Shown here: one piece after another, positions 34,948-45,479 of the stretch
Layout: each line of letters opens with the position of its first letter
Numbering within the stretch: position 1 is the stretch's first letter
Assembly: GCA_016214695.1 (NCBI GenBank)
Contig: JACRNY010000005.1
Coordinates: forward strand, 1 to 64,000
Direction: 5' to 3'
DNA length: 64,000 nucleotides
Origin: Nitrosomonadales bacterium
Lineage (GTDB): Bacteria > Pseudomonadota > Gammaproteobacteria > Burkholderiales > Gallionellaceae
The notes under the pieces: generated by a model
What the model was told of the DNA's origin: nothing
The model's database searches: none
What the model saw: the letters and a program-made list of their open reading frames with translations, nothing else
Made by a program: the position numbers and the translations under genes

Positions 34948-36849
34948 TTATTTCCCCATCTCGAGCATGAGCTGGTTGATGCGTTTGACGAATCCGGCCG
35001 GATCATCAAGCTGACCGCCTTCGGCCAGCATGGCCTGATCGAACAGTACCGCCGCCCAGTCGTCGAAGTGTGCATCCTCGTTCTGCAGGCGCAACACCAC
35101 CGGATGCGCGGGGTTGATCTCGAGGATGGGCTGCGCGTTCGGCGCTTTCTGACCGGCGGCCTTCATCAGGCGCGCGAGGTTGCCGCTGATGTCGTGCTCG
35201 CCCGCCACCAGGCAGGCGGGGGAATCGGTGAGGCGGTGGGTGACTCGCACTTCCTTCACTTTGTCTCCGAGGCTGCCCTTGATCCTGTCGGTCAGGCCCT
35301 TGAATTCACCGGCCTGCTTCTCCTGCTCCTGTTTTTCGGTGGCGTCTTCCAACGCGCCCAGGTCGAGGCCGCCCTTGGCGACGGAGACAAGTTGCTTGCC
35401 CTCGAACTCGTGCAGGTTGCTCACCACCCACTCGTCCACGCGGTCGGAGAGCAGCAGCACTTCGATGCCTTTCTTGCGGAAGACTTCGAGGTGCGGGCTG
35501 TTCTTGGCGGCGTTGAAGCTGTCGGCGGTGACGTAGTAGATCTTTTCCTGACCGTCTTTCATGCGCGCGATGTAGTCCTTGAGCGAGACGTTCTGCTCTG
35601 CATTATCGGCCTTGGTGGTGGCGAAGCGCATCAGTGCGGCGATCTTGTCCTTGTTGGCGAAGTCTTCGCCCACGCCTTCTTTCAGCACCTGACCGAACTC
35701 GCCCCAGAATTTTGCGTACTTGTCCTTGTCGTTCTCGGCCATGTCGGCCAGCAGGCCCAGCACCTTGCCGGTACAGCCCTTGCGGATGGCTTCGATGTCC
35801 TTTGACTCTTGCAGGATCTCGCGCGACACATTCAGCGGCAGGTCGGCGCTATCCACCACGCCGCGCACGAAGCGCATGTATTGCGGCATCAGCTGCTCGG
35901 CGTCGTCCATGATGAACACGCGGCGCACATAGAGCTTGATGCCGTGGCGTGCCTGGCGGTCGTACATATCGAACGGTGCGTGACCGGGGATGTACAGCAG
36001 CTGCGTGTATTCCTGCTTGCCTTCCACGCGCGCGTGCGACCACGCCAGCGGATCGTCGAAGTCGTGACCGACGTGTTTGTAGAACTCTTTATATTGCTCT
36101 TCGGTGATCTCGTTCTTGGAACGCGCCCACAACGCCGAGGCCTGGTTGACGGTCTCGTCCTCGTCCAGCGTCTCGTACTTGCCGTCCTTCCACTCTTCCT
36201 TCTGCATCAGGATGGGTTGCACGATGTGGTTGGAGTATTTCCTGATGATCTCGCGCAGTTTGTAGCCTGCCAGCAGGTCGTCCTGCCCTTCGCGCAGATG
36301 CAACGTGATCTCGGTGCCGCGCGCGGCCTTGTCCACCATCTCGATGGAGAACTCGCCGCCGCCATCGGATTCCCAGCGCACGCCCTGGTCGACCTTCTCG
36401 CCCGCGCGGCGGGTGAGCACCGAGACCTTGTCGGCCACGATGAAGGCGGAATAGAAACCCACGCCGAACTGGCCGATGAGGTGCGCGTCCTTCTGCTGGT
36501 CGCCGGAGAGCTTGCCGAAGAATTCGCGCGTGCCGGACTTTGCAATGGTGCCGAGATTGGCGATCACTTCGTCGCGGCTCATGCCGATGCCGCTGTCGGC
36601 GATGGTCAGCATGCGCGCCTCCTTGTCGAAGCTGACGCGGATGTTGAGATCGGATGCGTTCTCGTACAGAGCATCGTTGTGCAAAGCCTCGAAGCGCAGC
36701 TTGTCGCAGGCGTCGGACGCGTTGGAAATGAGTTCTCTCAGGAAAATCTCGCGGTTGGAATACAGCGAGTGGATCATCAGGTGCAGCAGCTGTTTGACTT
36801 CGGTCTGGAAACCCAATGTTTCGCGGCTGGCGGTGGTGCTGTCGGTCAT
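34948..36849 (-). CDS. htpG: Chaperone protein HtpG (Hsp90)
   Basis: The 633-residue bacterial Hsp90. The GHKL ATPase domain shows [23 protein letters not shown] and the [11 protein letters not shown] lid segment; the middle domain has [10 protein letters not shown]; the C-terminal dimerisation domain follows. It refolds and matures client proteins with DnaK. GGAGAT precedes the ATG, and a sigma32-like promoter lies 43-71 nt upstream. Confidence 0.98.
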   Translation of the reverse strand: MTDSTTASRETLGFQTEVKQLLHLMIHSLYSNREIFLRELISNASDACDKLRFEALHNDALYENASDLNIRVSFDKEARMLTIADSGIGMSRDEVIANLGTIAKSGTREFFGKLSGDQQKDAHLIGQFGVGFYSAFIVADKVSVLTRRAGEKVDQGVRWESDGGGEFSIEMVDKAARGTEITLHLREGQDDLLAGYKLREIIRKYSNHIVQPILMQKEEWKDGKYETLDEDETVNQASALWARSKNEITEEQYKEFYKHVGHDFDDPLAWSHARVEGKQEYTQLLYIPGHAPFDMYDRQARHGIKLYVRRVFIMDDAEQLMPQYMRFVRGVVDSADLPLNVSREILQESKDIEAIRKGCTGKVLGLLADMAENDKDKYAKFWGEFGQVLKEGVGEDFANKDKIAALMRFATTKADNAEQNVSLKDYIARMKDGQEKIYYVTADSFNAAKNSPHLEVFRKKGIEVLLLSDRVDEWVVSNLHEFEGKQLVSVAKGGLDLGALEDATEKQEQEKQAGEFKGLTDRIKGSLGDKVKEVRVTHRLTDSPACLVAGEHDISGNLARLMKAAGQKAPNAQPILEINPAHPVVLRLQNEDAHFDDWAAVLFDQAMLAEGGQLDDPAGFVKRINQLMLEMGK

Positions 36850-36891
36850 TTCTTATCTCCTGTTGCTAGGGTTGGTACAAGACGACGCAGG

Positions 36892-36920
36892 AGGTGGGGA
36901 TGGGTTGCGGGGATTTCAAG
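36892..36920 (-). promoter_or_regulatory. Sigma32-like promoter of htpG
   Basis: On the minus strand CTTGAAA (36920-36914) is followed after 14 nt by CCCCACCT (36899-36892), close to the heat-shock consensus CTTGAAA-N11-16-CCCCATNT. It lies directly upstream of a known heat-shock gene. Confidence 0.6.
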
Positions 36921-36939
36921 GGGGCGGGGCCGCCCCCTT
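36918..36939. terminator. GC-rich hairpin between folE2 and htpG
   Basis: AAGGGGGCGG and CCGCCCCCTT form a ten-pair stem with almost no loop. It follows the folE2 stop, but no T tract follows on the minus strand, so it may be a weak terminator or a folding element; it touches the htpG -35. Confidence 0.4.
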
Positions 36940-36945
36940 GTCTGT

Positions 36946-37743
36946 TTAATCCTTGGTCTTGTCGCGCTCGATCAGTGCGTATGCGGAATGGTTATGGATG
37001 GACTCGAAGTTCTCCGACTCGACGATATACGCTTCGATGCGGTCGTCCGCATTCAGCACCGCCGCCACATCGCGCACCATGTCCTCGACGAACTTGGGGT
37101 TGTCGTAGGCGCGCTCGGTGACGAACTTCTCGTCCGGACGCTTGAGCAGGCCGTACAGCTCACTCGATGCCTGCTCTTCGGCGAAACGTACCACTTCCTC
37201 GATCCACACCGAGCTGCGAGTACGCACAGTGAGGGTGACATGCGAACGCTGGTTGTGTGCACCGCGCTCGGAGATCTCCTTCGAGCAAGGGCACAGGCTG
37301 GTCACCGGGATCAACACCTTCATGGTGAAGCGGTATGCGCCTTCAACCACTTCGCCGATGAAGGTCACGTCATAATCCAGCATGCTCTGCACGCCGGAGA
37401 TCGGTGCGGTCTTGTTGACGAAATAGGGGAAGGACATCTCGATGTAGCCGGATTTCGCTTCCAGCTTCTCCACCATCTCGCGCAGGATGCTCTCGAACGA
37501 TTCCACCGAGATCTCGCGGCCGTGCTGGTTCAGGATCTGCACGAAGCGTGACATGTGCGTGCCCTTGAAGTTGTGCGGCAGGTGCACATACATATTGAAG
37601 GTGGCGATGGTGTGCTGCACGCCCAGGCTCTTGTCCTTGACCTGGATGGGATGGCGGATGCTCTTGATGCCGACCTTGTTGATCGCCAGCTGGCGGGTAT
37701 CGGCACTGCTTTGTACGTCGGCGATGGGCTTGGCGGGAGTCAT
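36946..37743 (-). CDS. folE2: GTP cyclohydrolase IB (FolE2)
   Basis: The 265-residue type IB enzyme makes dihydroneopterin triphosphate from GTP for folate (and queuosine) synthesis, using metals other than zinc. [12 protein letters not shown], the catalytic Cys region [10 protein letters not shown] and the acidic [10 protein letters not shown] are characteristic. The ATG at 37743 follows an identifiable promoter with a perfect -10. No classical folE is in this window. Confidence 0.96.
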   Translation of the reverse strand: MTPAKPIADVQSSADTRQLAINKVGIKSIRHPIQVKDKSLGVQHTIATFNMYVHLPHNFKGTHMSRFVQILNQHGREISVESFESILREMVEKLEAKSGYIEMSFPYFVNKTAPISGVQSMLDYDVTFIGEVVEGAYRFTMKVLIPVTSLCPCSKEISERGAHNQRSHVTLTVRTRSSVWIEEVVRFAEEQASSELYGLLKRPDEKFVTERAYDNPKFVEDMVRDVAAVLNADDRIEAYIVESENFESIHNHSAYALIERDKTKD

Positions 37744-37774
37744 ATCGAATCTCTATAGTGGTGTCTGTTGTTGG

Positions 37775-37805
37775 ATTATACCCATTGTCCGACTATTTTT
37801 GTCAG
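37775..37805 (-). promoter_or_regulatory. Sigma-70 promoter of folE2
   Basis: On the minus strand CTGACA (37805-37800) and a perfect TATAAT (37780-37775) are 19 nt apart, two more than optimal. Transcription would start about 25 nt before the folE2 ATG. Confidence 0.5.
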
Positions 37806-37811
37806 GCAATA

Positions 37812-39659
37812 TCAGCCCTGCTTTCTTTCTCGTATGGAGCGGGCGATTCCCGCCGCATCCAGGCCGCAGTCGGCCAGCATCTGTGCCGGGTCGCCCTGCT
37901 CCAGGAACACGTCGGGTAAACCCAGATGCAGCATGGGCACATGGATGCCATGCTGCGCCAGGCATTCTGCCACGGCACTGCCGGCACCGCCCTGTATGGT
38001 GTTCTCTTCCACCGTCACCAGCAGGTCGTGAGTACGCGCCAACTGCAGCACCAGCTCCTCGTCCAGCGGTTTGACGAAACGCATGTTGGCGACCGTCGCA
38101 TCGAGTTGCTCGGCAGCCTGCAGTGCGGGCGCCAGCATGGAGCCGAAAGACAGGATGGCGATGGTACGGCCCTGGCGGCGCACCTCACCCTTGCCGACCA
38201 GGACAGTATGCAGATTCTTCTGCACCGTCACGCCGGGACCGCTGCCGCGCGGATAACGCACGGCACTCGGCGTGTCGAGTTTCAACGCGGTTGAGAGCAT
38301 CTGGCGGCATTCGTTCTCGTCGGCGGGCGCCATCACCGTCATGTTGGGGATGCTGCGCAGATAACTCAGATCGAAACTGCCGGTGTGCGTCGCGCCGTCC
38401 GCGCCGACCAGTCCGCCGCGGTCGATGGCCAGCACCACCGGCAGGTTCTGGATGGCGACGTCGTGGATGAGCTGGTCGTAGGCGCGTTGCAGGAAGGTGG
38501 AATAGATCGCCACCACCGGCTTGAAGCCGTCGCAGGCCAGGCCCGCGGCAAAGGTGAGTGCATGCTGCTCGGCGATGCCGACATCGAAATAGCGCTGCGG
38601 GAATTTCTCGGCGAACTCGACCATGCCGGAACCTTCGCACATCGCCGGGGTGATGCCGACCAGGCGCGTGTCCGCCGCCGCCGCATCGCACAACCAGTCG
38701 CCGAACACTTGCGTGTAGCTCACCTTGCCGCCGGGTTTCGGCGTGATGCCGTGATCGGGATCGAACTTGCCGACACCGTGATACAGCACGCAGTCCTCTT
38801 CGGCATGGGCATAACCCTTGCCCTTCTGCGTGACGATGTGCAGGAACTGCGGGCCTTCGAGTTTGCGGATGTTGCCCAGCGTCTCCACCAGCACATCCAG
38901 ATCGTGTCCGTCGATGGGGCCGATATAGTTGAAGCCGAACTCCTCGAACATCGTGCCGGGTATGACCATGCCCTTGACGTGCTCCTCGGCGCGCTTGGCG
39001 AACTCCAGCACCGGCGGCATGCCTTTGAGCATCTTCTCGCTGCTGCGCCGCATCGCCGCGTAGAAACGGCCGGACATCAGTTTCGCCAGGTAATTGTTGA
39101 GCGCGCCGACCGGGCGCGAGATCGACATATCGTTGTCGTTGAGGATGACCAGCAGGTTCGCGTCCATCGCTCCCGCGTTGTTGAGCGCCTCGAACGCCAT
39201 GCCGCCGGTGAGCGCGCCATCGCCGATGATGGCGACGGAACGGTTGTCGTTCCCCGCCAGGCGCGACGCCACTGCCATGCCCAATGCCGCCGAGATGGAA
39301 GTACTGGAGTGGCCGGTGCCGAAAGCGTCATACGGACTTTCGTTGCGTTTGGGAAATCCGGAGATGCCGCCCGCCATGCGCAGGCCGCTCATCGCGGCAC
39401 GGCGTCCGGTCAGGATCTTGTGCGCATAGGTCTGGTGTCCCACGTCCCACACCAGCCGGTCATCCGGCGTATTGAAGATGTAATGCAGGGCGACAGTGAG
39501 TTCTATCGTGCCGAGATTGGAGGAGAGATGCCCGCCGGTCTTGCTCACCGATTCGATCAGGAAAGCGCGCAGCTCGTCTGCCAGTTGCGGCAACTTATCG
39601 CGCTCCAGTTTGCGCAGATCGTCCGGCGTGGCTATGGTTTGCAGTAGTGGGTACATCAA
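37812..39659 (-). CDS. dxs: 1-deoxy-D-xylulose-5-phosphate synthase
   Basis: DXS condenses pyruvate and glyceraldehyde 3-phosphate, the first step of the MEP isoprenoid pathway and of thiamine/pyridoxal precursors. The 615-residue transketolase-like enzyme has the TPP-binding [18 protein letters not shown], the conserved His in [10 protein letters not shown] and the pyrimidine-domain segment [15 protein letters not shown]. It overlaps ispA by four bases; xseB-ispA-dxs is the common bacterial order. Confidence 0.98.
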   Translation of the reverse strand: MMYPLLQTIATPDDLRKLERDKLPQLADELRAFLIESVSKTGGHLSSNLGTIELTVALHYIFNTPDDRLVWDVGHQTYAHKILTGRRAAMSGLRMAGGISGFPKRNESPYDAFGTGHSSTSISAALGMAVASRLAGNDNRSVAIIGDGALTGGMAFEALNNAGAMDANLLVILNDNDMSISRPVGALNNYLAKLMSGRFYAAMRRSSEKMLKGMPPVLEFAKRAEEHVKGMVIPGTMFEEFGFNYIGPIDGHDLDVLVETLGNIRKLEGPQFLHIVTQKGKGYAHAEEDCVLYHGVGKFDPDHGITPKPGGKVSYTQVFGDWLCDAAAADTRLVGITPAMCEGSGMVEFAEKFPQRYFDVGIAEQHALTFAAGLACDGFKPVVAIYSTFLQRAYDQLIHDVAIQNLPVVLAIDRGGLVGADGATHTGSFDLSYLRSIPNMTVMAPADENECRQMLSTALKLDTPSAVRYPRGSGPGVTVQKNLHTVLVGKGEVRRQGRTIAILSFGSMLAPALQAAEQLDATVANMRFVKPLDEELVLQLARTHDLLVTVEENTIQGGAGSAVAECLAQHGIHVPMLHLGLPDVFLEQGDPAQMLADCGLDAAGIARSIRERKQG

Positions 39660-40546
39660 TACTTTCTCATCACGATGAAGTCGGCCAACTCGCGTAGACG
39701 CTGCGCCGGAGCGCCGAACCCGGCCAGCGAATCCATCGCCTCCTGGCGCAGTTCAGCCGCCATCTTCTTCGCGGCTTGTACCCCGAGCAGGGTCACATAG
39801 GTCGGTTTGTCATTGTCGGCATCCTTGCCGGCGGTCTTGCCCAGCGTGGCGGTGTCGGCTTCGCTGTCGAGCACATCGTCCACCACCTGGAAGGCGAGGC
39901 CGATGCATTTGCCGTAATGGTCGAGCTTGTCGAGTTGCGCCTGCTGCAGATCGCCACAATGTGCACCGAGCAGGATGGCCGCGCGGATCAGCGCGCCGGT
40001 CTTGTGGATGTGCATCTGCTCCAGTTCCGGCACGGTCAGTTGCTTGCCGACACTGGCGAGGTCGATGGCCTGCCCGCCTGCCATGCCGCGCGAACCGGAA
40101 GCCACGGCCAGCAACTTCACCATTTGCAGCTGTTTCCCTGCATCGTCGTTCAGGCGATGTTCGGACAGCAGTTGAAAAGCCAGGCTCTGCAAGGCATCGC
40201 CCACCAGCAAGGCAGTGGCCTCGTCGAATTCGACATGGCAGGTCGGCTTGCCGCGACGCAGCACGTCGTCGTCCATGCACGGCATGTCGTCATGCACCAG
40301 AGAATAGGCGTGGATGAGTTCGACCGCGGCGCCGGCGATCTCGACGCGTTCGACCGGCGCGCCAGCGAGTTCACCTGCGGCGTAAGCCAGCAGCGGGCGC
40401 ACACGCTTGCCGCCGTCCAGCACGCTGTAGCGCATCGCGGCATGCAGGCGCTGCGGCGTCGCATCGGCCTGCGGCAGCAGCCGCTTCAGTACATCTTCAA
40501 AACGGGATTGTCGGGCGGATACCCAGGAGGAAAAATCGGACATCAT
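39656..40546 (-). CDS. ispA: Farnesyl diphosphate synthase (IspA)
   Basis: A 296-residue short-chain prenyltransferase making C15 prenyl diphosphate. The first Asp-rich motif DDMPCMDDD (in [20 protein letters not shown]) and the second region VVDDVLD are present, and GGKRVRP binds IPP. The ATG at 40546 overlaps the xseB stop (TGATG); the next in-frame ATG at 40543 is possible. Confidence 0.96.
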   Translation of the reverse strand: MMSDFSSWVSARQSRFEDVLKRLLPQADATPQRLHAAMRYSVLDGGKRVRPLLAYAAGELAGAPVERVEIAGAAVELIHAYSLVHDDMPCMDDDVLRRGKPTCHVEFDEATALLVGDALQSLAFQLLSEHRLNDDAGKQLQMVKLLAVASGSRGMAGGQAIDLASVGKQLTVPELEQMHIHKTGALIRAAILLGAHCGDLQQAQLDKLDHYGKCIGLAFQVVDDVLDSEADTATLGKTAGKDADNDKPTYVTLLGVQAAKKMAAELRQEAMDSLAGFGAPAQRLRELADFIVMRKY

Positions 40547-40788
40547 CAATCTTTGTTCGCAACGTTCGACGCGGCGAGATCCTTGAGCGTCTCTTCTTCC
40601 AGCACGCGCACCTGCTGTTGCGCATCGTCCAGCCGGGAACGGCAGAACCCCAGCAGTTCCGCACCGCGCTTGTAGGCCGCGAGCGAATCTTCCAGCGTCA
40701 GTTTGCCCGACTCCATATCCGCCACCACCTGTTCCAACTCGGACAGTGCCGCTTCGAAACTCTGTGTTTTACTGGATTTAGCCGCCAT
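40546..40788 (-). CDS. xseB: Exodeoxyribonuclease VII small subunit
   Basis: An 80-residue helical subunit: SFEAALSELEQVVADMESG, LEDSLAAYKRGAELL and CRSRLDDAQQQV match XseB. It assembles with XseA, encoded elsewhere, to degrade single-stranded DNA. The start at 40788 (MAAKSSKTQ) is chosen for length and because GGAAATCGAG precedes it; an ATG at 40806 is in frame. It heads the isoprenoid operon. Confidence 0.93.
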   Translation of the reverse strand: MAAKSSKTQSFEAALSELEQVVADMESGKLTLEDSLAAYKRGAELLGFCRSRLDDAQQQVRVLEEETLKDLAASNVANKD

Positions 40789-40942
40789 CTCGATTTCCAT
40801 GTGCATCCAAAACTGCGTAAGGGACGCATTTTACCCAACGCCATGGTGCAGGGCCAATTTTTATTGCCCCCCCTTCTGATTTCGGGGACAATCCCCGCTC
40901 CCTTATTCGTCAATATTTCTTCATTCAGCAAAGGGTGGGGGC

Positions 40943-42046
40943 ATGTCCGAGATCGCCAAACTCAAGCAATTCAATCCCGTTTCAGCACAGCCGCCGTTGC
41001 GCTGGTTCTTCGATCCGAAAGTATTGGAGATCGAGCAGCGCGTGCTGTTCGACGCCGGTCCCAAATACGTCGGGCATGAACTGATGGTGCCGAACCTCGG
41101 CGATTATCATGTGATCGAATGGATGGACAAGGCCAAGATGCTGGTGCGCAACGAAAGCGGCGTGGAACTGCTCTCCAACATCTGCCGCCACCGCCAGGCC
41201 ACCATGCTGGAGGGTCGCGGCAATGCCAAGAACATCGTGTGCCCGCTGCACCGCTGGACCTACAAGACCGACGGCGAACTGCTGGGCGCACCGCATTTCC
41301 CGCAAAACCCCTGCCTGCACCTGAACAAGACCCCGCTGCAAAGCTGGAACGGCCTGCTGTTCGCGGGACAGCGCGACATCGCTAGGGATCTGGCGACCGT
41401 GCCCGCCTTCAAGGAGATCGACTTCACCGGTTACATGCTCGACCGCGTGGAGGTGGATGAATACAACTTCAACTGGAAGACCTTCATCGAGGTCTACCAG
41501 GAGGACTACCACGTCGTTCCTTTCCATCCCGGCCTCGGCCAGATGGTCGATTGCGACAAACTGAAGTGGGAGTTCGGCGAGAACTACAGCGTGCAGACCG
41601 TGGGCATCCATGACCTGCGCAAGGCCGGCAGCCCGGTCTACCAGCAGTGGTCGGAACAGGTGCTGCGCTACAACAAGGGCGAGCTGCCCAAGTACGGCGC
41701 GATCTGGCTGACCTATTACCCCAACATCATGGTCGAGTGGTATCCGAACACCCTGGTGGTCAGCACCATCGTGCCGCGCGGCACCGACGCCTGCACCAAC
41801 ATCGTGGAGTTCTATTACCCCGAAGACATCGTGCTGTTCGAGCGCGACTACGTCGAGGCCGAGAAGAAGGCTTACCGCGAAACGGCAGTGGAAGACGACA
41901 TCATCTGTCTGCGCATGCAACAGGGCCGCCAGGCTCTGTACAAGCAGGGCGTGGAAGAAATCGGCCCATACCAGTCGCCGACCGAAGACGGCATGCTGCA
42001 CTTCCATGAGTTCCTGCGCCGCAACCTTGAGCCGCACCTGAAGTAA
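40943..42046 (+). CDS. Rieske non-haem iron oxygenase, alpha subunit
   Basis: A 367-residue ring-hydroxylating-type oxygenase. The Rieske cluster motif is C81-x-H83 and C100-x2-H103 (NICRHRQA, IVCPLHRW); the mononuclear iron site is E187-x2-H190-x4-H195 in EDYHVVPFH. The C-terminal domain carries YYPNIMVEWYPN. The substrate is unknown; relatives demethylate or hydroxylate choline-like, carnitine-like or aromatic compounds. No reductase or beta subunit is adjacent, so it must borrow electrons. It opens a four-gene operon. Confidence 0.88.
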   Translation: MSEIAKLKQFNPVSAQPPLRWFFDPKVLEIEQRVLFDAGPKYVGHELMVPNLGDYHVIEWMDKAKMLVRNESGVELLSNICRHRQATMLEGRGNAKNIVCPLHRWTYKTDGELLGAPHFPQNPCLHLNKTPLQSWNGLLFAGQRDIARDLATVPAFKEIDFTGYMLDRVEVDEYNFNWKTFIEVYQEDYHVVPFHPGLGQMVDCDKLKWEFGENYSVQTVGIHDLRKAGSPVYQQWSEQVLRYNKGELPKYGAIWLTYYPNIMVEWYPNTLVVSTIVPRGTDACTNIVEFYYPEDIVLFERDYVEAEKKAYRETAVEDDIICLRMQQGRQALYKQGVEEIGPYQSPTEDGMLHFHEFLRRNLEPHLK

Positions 42047-42050
42047 CACA

Positions 42051-42905
42051 GTGGGCTCGTTATGGATGCTGGTCGCCGGGCTGATGTTCGCCTGCATGGG
42101 AGTGCTGGTCAAAATCGGCGCGACCCAATTCTCCAGTAACGAGCTGGTCTTCTATCGTTCTCTCTTCAGCCTGCTCATCGTGTATGCGATGTTGCATCGC
42201 GCGAAAGTCAGACTCTCCACACGGCACTGGCAGGGCCACCTGTGGCGCGGCCTTTCCGGCACGGTCGCGATGCTGCTGTTCTTCTACTGCATCACCGTGT
42301 TGCCGCTGGCCACCGCCATCACGCTCAACTACACCTCGTCGCTGTTCATCTCTGCGTTGACCGTGCTGGTGTTGAAGGAGAAATTCCATATCCCGCTCAG
42401 CAGCGCACTGGTGATCGGCTTCGTCGGCGTGGTACTGCTGCTGCACCCCACTCTGGAGCAGGAACAGTTCGCCGGCGGCCTGCTGGGACTGGCCTCCGGT
42501 TTCCTCGCCGCCATCGCCCTGCTGAATGTGCGCCAGCTGGGCGTGCTGGGCGAACCGGGCATGCGCGTGGTGTTCTATTTCAACCTGATCGCCACCGTTG
42601 CCAGCGGTGCATGGATGTTGCAGGACACGCTGCATCCGCTCGCCTTCGCCGACCTGCCTTTGCTCATCGCCATCGGCGCTTCCGCCACCGTCGCACAGCT
42701 GGCCATGACACGCGCCTACCGCATCGGCCAGACGCTGGTGGTCGGCAGCCTGGCCTACAGCACCATCGTGTTCTCTGCGCTGTTCGGCCTGCTGTTCTGG
42801 CAAGAGACGCTCAGCGCGAGCGCATGGTTCGGCATCGCGCTCATCATCGCCAGCAGCATGTTAAGCTTGCGCCTAGCACCAACCAACACTGAGGTAAGCA
42901 AATGA
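42051..42905 (+). CDS. EamA/DMT superfamily transporter
   Basis: A 284-residue membrane protein with about ten helices in two EamA repeats (first around residues 3-130, second 145-275; repeated patterns AITLNYTSSLFISALTVL and ATVAQLAMTRAYRIGQTL). Translation starts at GTG 42051, four nucleotides after the Rieske gene stop; it ends in an ATGA overlap with the next gene. Family members export metabolites or amino acids; here possibly a product or substrate of the oxygenase, by position only. Confidence 0.85.
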   Translation: MGSLWMLVAGLMFACMGVLVKIGATQFSSNELVFYRSLFSLLIVYAMLHRAKVRLSTRHWQGHLWRGLSGTVAMLLFFYCITVLPLATAITLNYTSSLFISALTVLVLKEKFHIPLSSALVIGFVGVVLLLHPTLEQEQFAGGLLGLASGFLAAIALLNVRQLGVLGEPGMRVVFYFNLIATVASGAWMLQDTLHPLAFADLPLLIAIGASATVAQLAMTRAYRIGQTLVVGSLAYSTIVFSALFGLLFWQETLSASAWFGIALIIASSMLSLRLAPTNTEVSK

Positions 42906-43249
42906 TCACCATCGAAGAAAAGAACAATCTCGTCAACATCGCCGTCATGGGCGAGTTCACCATCGCCGACTTCAAACAGTTCGAGGAGCATGCGCTGTAC
43001 AAACTCAAGGGCGGCGGCAAAACGAACCTGCTGTTCGACCTGCGCGGCATGCTGTCCTACACCCCGGACGTGGCATGGGAAGAGATCAAGTTCTTCAGCC
43101 GTGAGCACAACCACGATTTCAGCAAGATCGCCGTCGTCACCGACGACCAGTGGCTGACTTGGCAAGCCTGGTTGTCGCGCCTGTTCGTGGACGCGGACAT
43201 CCGCGCCTTCGGGGATTACACTACCGCACAGGACTGGGCGCAGAAATAA
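42902..43249 (+). CDS. SpoIIAA-like STAS domain protein
   Basis: A 115-residue single-domain protein: VNIAVMGEFTIADFKQFEE, LLFDLRGMLSYTPDVAWEEI and SRLFVDADIRAFGDYTTAQDW match the DUF3478/SpoIIAA-like family. These lack the phosphorylatable Ser of true anti-anti-sigma factors and are thought to associate with membranes or lipids. Translationally coupled to the transporter by four bases. Confidence 0.85.
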   Translation: MITIEEKNNLVNIAVMGEFTIADFKQFEEHALYKLKGGGKTNLLFDLRGMLSYTPDVAWEEIKFFSREHNHDFSKIAVVTDDQWLTWQAWLSRLFVDADIRAFGDYTTAQDWAQK

Positions 43250-43273
43250 GCATCCCCCGCGGAATACAGCGAG

Positions 43274-43648
43274 ATGACGATGCGAAAACCGCTTGCGGCC
43301 GTCTCGCTGGCCTTGGCCTTGTCAGCCTGCGTCGTGGTACCCGTTGAAGACAGAGACGCCACCGCCGCATCCGACTGCGATACCTACACCAAAAGCATGA
43401 CCCTCGAACAGGCCAGGTTGGATTATGGCCGGCTGAGCTGCCACGACGAGGCCTGTCTCGCCGTGATACTCGCGGTATCCGCGGGCAGCCTGATCGTCTC
43501 CGGCAGCATCGTGCTGACCAACAACACCGTGCACTGGCTGGAATACCAGGGTACGTGCAGCGATGGCTTCCTGAACAACACCAAACAGCGCTTCCTCGAC
43601 TCGCTGGACGATCCCGAACCGCTCTCGGCCGAACGGTTGGCAAAATAA
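43274..43648 (+). CDS. Small lipoprotein of unknown function
   Basis: A 124-residue lipoprotein: signal peptide MRKPLAAVSLALAL with lipobox LSAC near residue 19. After the anchor four further Cys (SDCDTYTK, LSCHDEAC, GTCSDG) suggest disulfides, and a hydrophobic central segment (AVILAVSAGSLIVSGSIVL) could be a second membrane contact. No family recognised. It ends the Rieske operon, directly at a terminator. Confidence 0.7.
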   Translation: MTMRKPLAAVSLALALSACVVVPVEDRDATAASDCDTYTKSMTLEQARLDYGRLSCHDEACLAVILAVSAGSLIVSGSIVLTNNTVHWLEYQGTCSDGFLNNTKQRFLDSLDDPEPLSAERLAK

Positions 43649-43676
43649 AAAAGCCCGCAGCGATGCGGGCTTTTTT
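43647..43676. terminator. Bidirectional intrinsic terminator
   Basis: AAAAAAGCCCGC-AGCGAT-GCGGGCTTTTTT overlaps the lipoprotein stop codon (plus) and also follows rpmG (minus). Confidence 0.93.
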
Positions 43677-43694
43677 GATTCCACCAGAACCGAA

Positions 43695-43865
43695 TCACTT
43701 CAGCTTGGTTTCCTTGTATGCGACGTGCTTGCGTGCCACCGGGTCGAATTTCATGAATTCGAGCTTTTCGGGAGTGGTGCGCTTGTTCTTGTTGGTGGTG
43801 TAGAAATGCCCCGTACCTGCCGAGGATTCCAATTTGATCTTTTCGCGTCCGCCTTTGGCTGCCAT
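43695..43865 (-). CDS. rpmG: Ribosomal protein bL33
   Basis: A 56-residue 50S protein, opening [19 protein letters not shown] and ending [10 protein letters not shown], a close match to the E. coli sequence. It lacks the CxxC pairs of zinc-binding L33 forms. It follows rpmB by 12 nt, the conserved rpmB-rpmG pair, and ends at a bidirectional terminator. Confidence 0.97.
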   Translation of the reverse strand: MAAKGGREKIKLESSAGTGHFYTTNKNKRTTPEKLEFMKFDPVARKHVAYKETKLK

Positions 43866-43877
43866 GTTGCTTCTCCT

Positions 43878-44114
43878 TTATACCTTCTCGCCGCGGGCAC
43901 GCATCTCGAACAGGACGGCGTCGATGCCGTTCTTGTCGATGGTGCGCAGTGCAGCATTGGTCAGGCGCAAAGACACCCAACGATTTTCAGATTCAACCCA
44001 CAAGCGGCGACGTTGCAAATTCGGCAAGAAACGGCGCTTGGTTTTGTTGTTCGCGTGGGAGATGTTGTTGCCCACCATTGGGGCTTTTCCCGTTACTTGA
44101 CAGACGCGTGCCAT
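43878..44114 (-). CDS. rpmB: Ribosomal protein bL28
   Basis: A 78-residue 50S protein: [20 protein letters not shown] at the start and [14 protein letters not shown] in the middle. The ATG at 44114 has GGAGTGATTGTC upstream; three extra codons in the frame are not part of the family sequence. Confidence 0.97.
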   Translation of the reverse strand: MARVCQVTGKAPMVGNNISHANNKTKRRFLPNLQRRRLWVESENRWVSLRLTNAALRTIDKNGIDAVLFEMRARGEKV

Positions 44115-44180
44115 GACAATCACTCCAACCAGTTTTTCAAAGAGGCGCGATTCTACCTAAAGCACCCCGATTACACAACC

Positions 44181-45479
44181 CTACTTTCCTTTTCTGTAGA
44201 GCGCCGACTGTGCGTGGGCCTGCAAACCCTCGCCAAAAGCCAGAATCGAGGCGATTTCGCCCAAATTTTGAGCACCCTGGGCGGAAACCTGGATCAGGCT
44301 GCTGCGTTTCTGGAAGTCGTACACCCCCAGCGGCGAGGAAAACCGCGCCGTACCGGAGGTCGGCAGCACATGGTTTGGCCCGGCACAGTAGTCGCCCAGC
44401 GATTCGGAGGTGTAACGCCCCATGAAGATCGCCCCGGCATGCTTGAGCTTGGGCAACCAGGTTTGCGGGTCGCCGACCGACAGTTCCAGGTGTTCGGGGG
44501 CGATGCGGTTGCTGATGCGACAGGCCTCGTCCATATCGGCTACATGGATCAGCGCCCCGCGGTTCTCCAGCGCGGTCTTGATGATGTCCTTGCGCGGCAT
44601 CTGCTCCAGCAGTTTGTCGGCGCTGGCGGCCACCGCCTCGATGAAGGCCGCATCGGGCGACAGCAGGATGGCCTGCGCCAGTTCGTCGTGCTCGGCCTGC
44701 GAGAACAGGTCCATCGCCACCCAGTCGGGATCGGTCTTGCCGTCGCAGATGACCAGGATCTCGGAAGGACCGGCGATCATGTCGATGCCGCAGACGCCGA
44801 ACACGCGGCGCTTGGCGGAAGCGACGTAGGCATTGCCCGGACCGACGACCTTGTCCACCTTGGGGATCGTCTCCGTACCATACGCCAGCGCTGCCACGGC
44901 CTGTGCGCCGCCGATGGTGAACACGCGATCCACGCCGGACAGGTGGGCGGCTGCCAGCACCAGCTGGTTCTTCACGCCATCCGGCGTGGGTACGACCATG
45001 ATGAGCTCGGCAACACCCGCCACCTTGGCAGGCAATGCATTCATCAGTACGGAAGAAGGATAGGCCGCCTTGCCGCCGGGCACGTACAGGCCGACGCGAT
45101 CCAGCGGGGTGACCTGCTGGCCGAGCATGGTGCCGTCCTCATCCAGATAGTTCCAGGAGACCTGAATCTGTTTCTTGTGGTACGAGGTGACGCGCTGCGC
45201 CGCCTGCTCCAGCGCTTTCCTCTGGTCTGCAGGAAGACCGTCGAACGCCGCCTTCAGTTCCGATTTCGGCAATTCCATCGCGGCGCTATCCAGCAGCGGC
45301 AGGCGGTCGAACTTGCGCGTGTATTCGAGCACGGCAGCATCGCCGCGCAGCTTGACGTCGGCCAGGATGGCGGCGACGGTCGCCTCCAGTTTCTCGTCGG
45401 CGGTCTCTTCGAAAGCCAGCAGCTTGCTCAACCTGGCATCGAAATCGGCCTTCTGGGTCGAGAGTCGGGTGATGTTCAT
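44181..45479 (-). CDS. hisD: Histidinol dehydrogenase
   Basis: HisD oxidises L-histidinol to L-histidine in two NAD-dependent steps. The 432-residue product carries [14 protein letters not shown] with the Zn/catalytic residues, [11 protein letters not shown] and the late [13 protein letters not shown] and GHPFAL-equivalent region RIAPEHLEL. The ATG at 45479 overlaps the hisG stop (ATGA), so the long N-terminal extension of the open frame is not real. Confidence 0.97.
   Translation of the reverse strand: MNITRLSTQKADFDARLSKLLAFEETADEKLEATVAAILADVKLRGDAAVLEYTRKFDRLPLLDSAAMELPKSELKAAFDGLPADQRKALEQAAQRVTSYHKKQIQVSWNYLDEDGTMLGQQVTPLDRVGLYVPGGKAAYPSSVLMNALPAKVAGVAELIMVVPTPDGVKNQLVLAAAHLSGVDRVFTIGGAQAVAALAYGTETIPKVDKVVGPGNAYVASAKRRVFGVCGIDMIAGPSEILVICDGKTDPDWVAMDLFSQAEHDELAQAILLSPDAAFIEAVAASADKLLEQMPRKDIIKTALENRGALIHVADMDEACRISNRIAPEHLELSVGDPQTWLPKLKHAGAIFMGRYTSESLGDYCAGPNHVLPTSGTARFSSPLGVYDFQKRSSLIQVSAQGAQNLGEIASILAFGEGLQAHAQSALYRKGK

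Noticed and set aside
36918-36939. Strong terminator of folE2
   Set aside because: The hairpin is strong but no T run follows on the transcribed strand, so it is listed only with low confidence.
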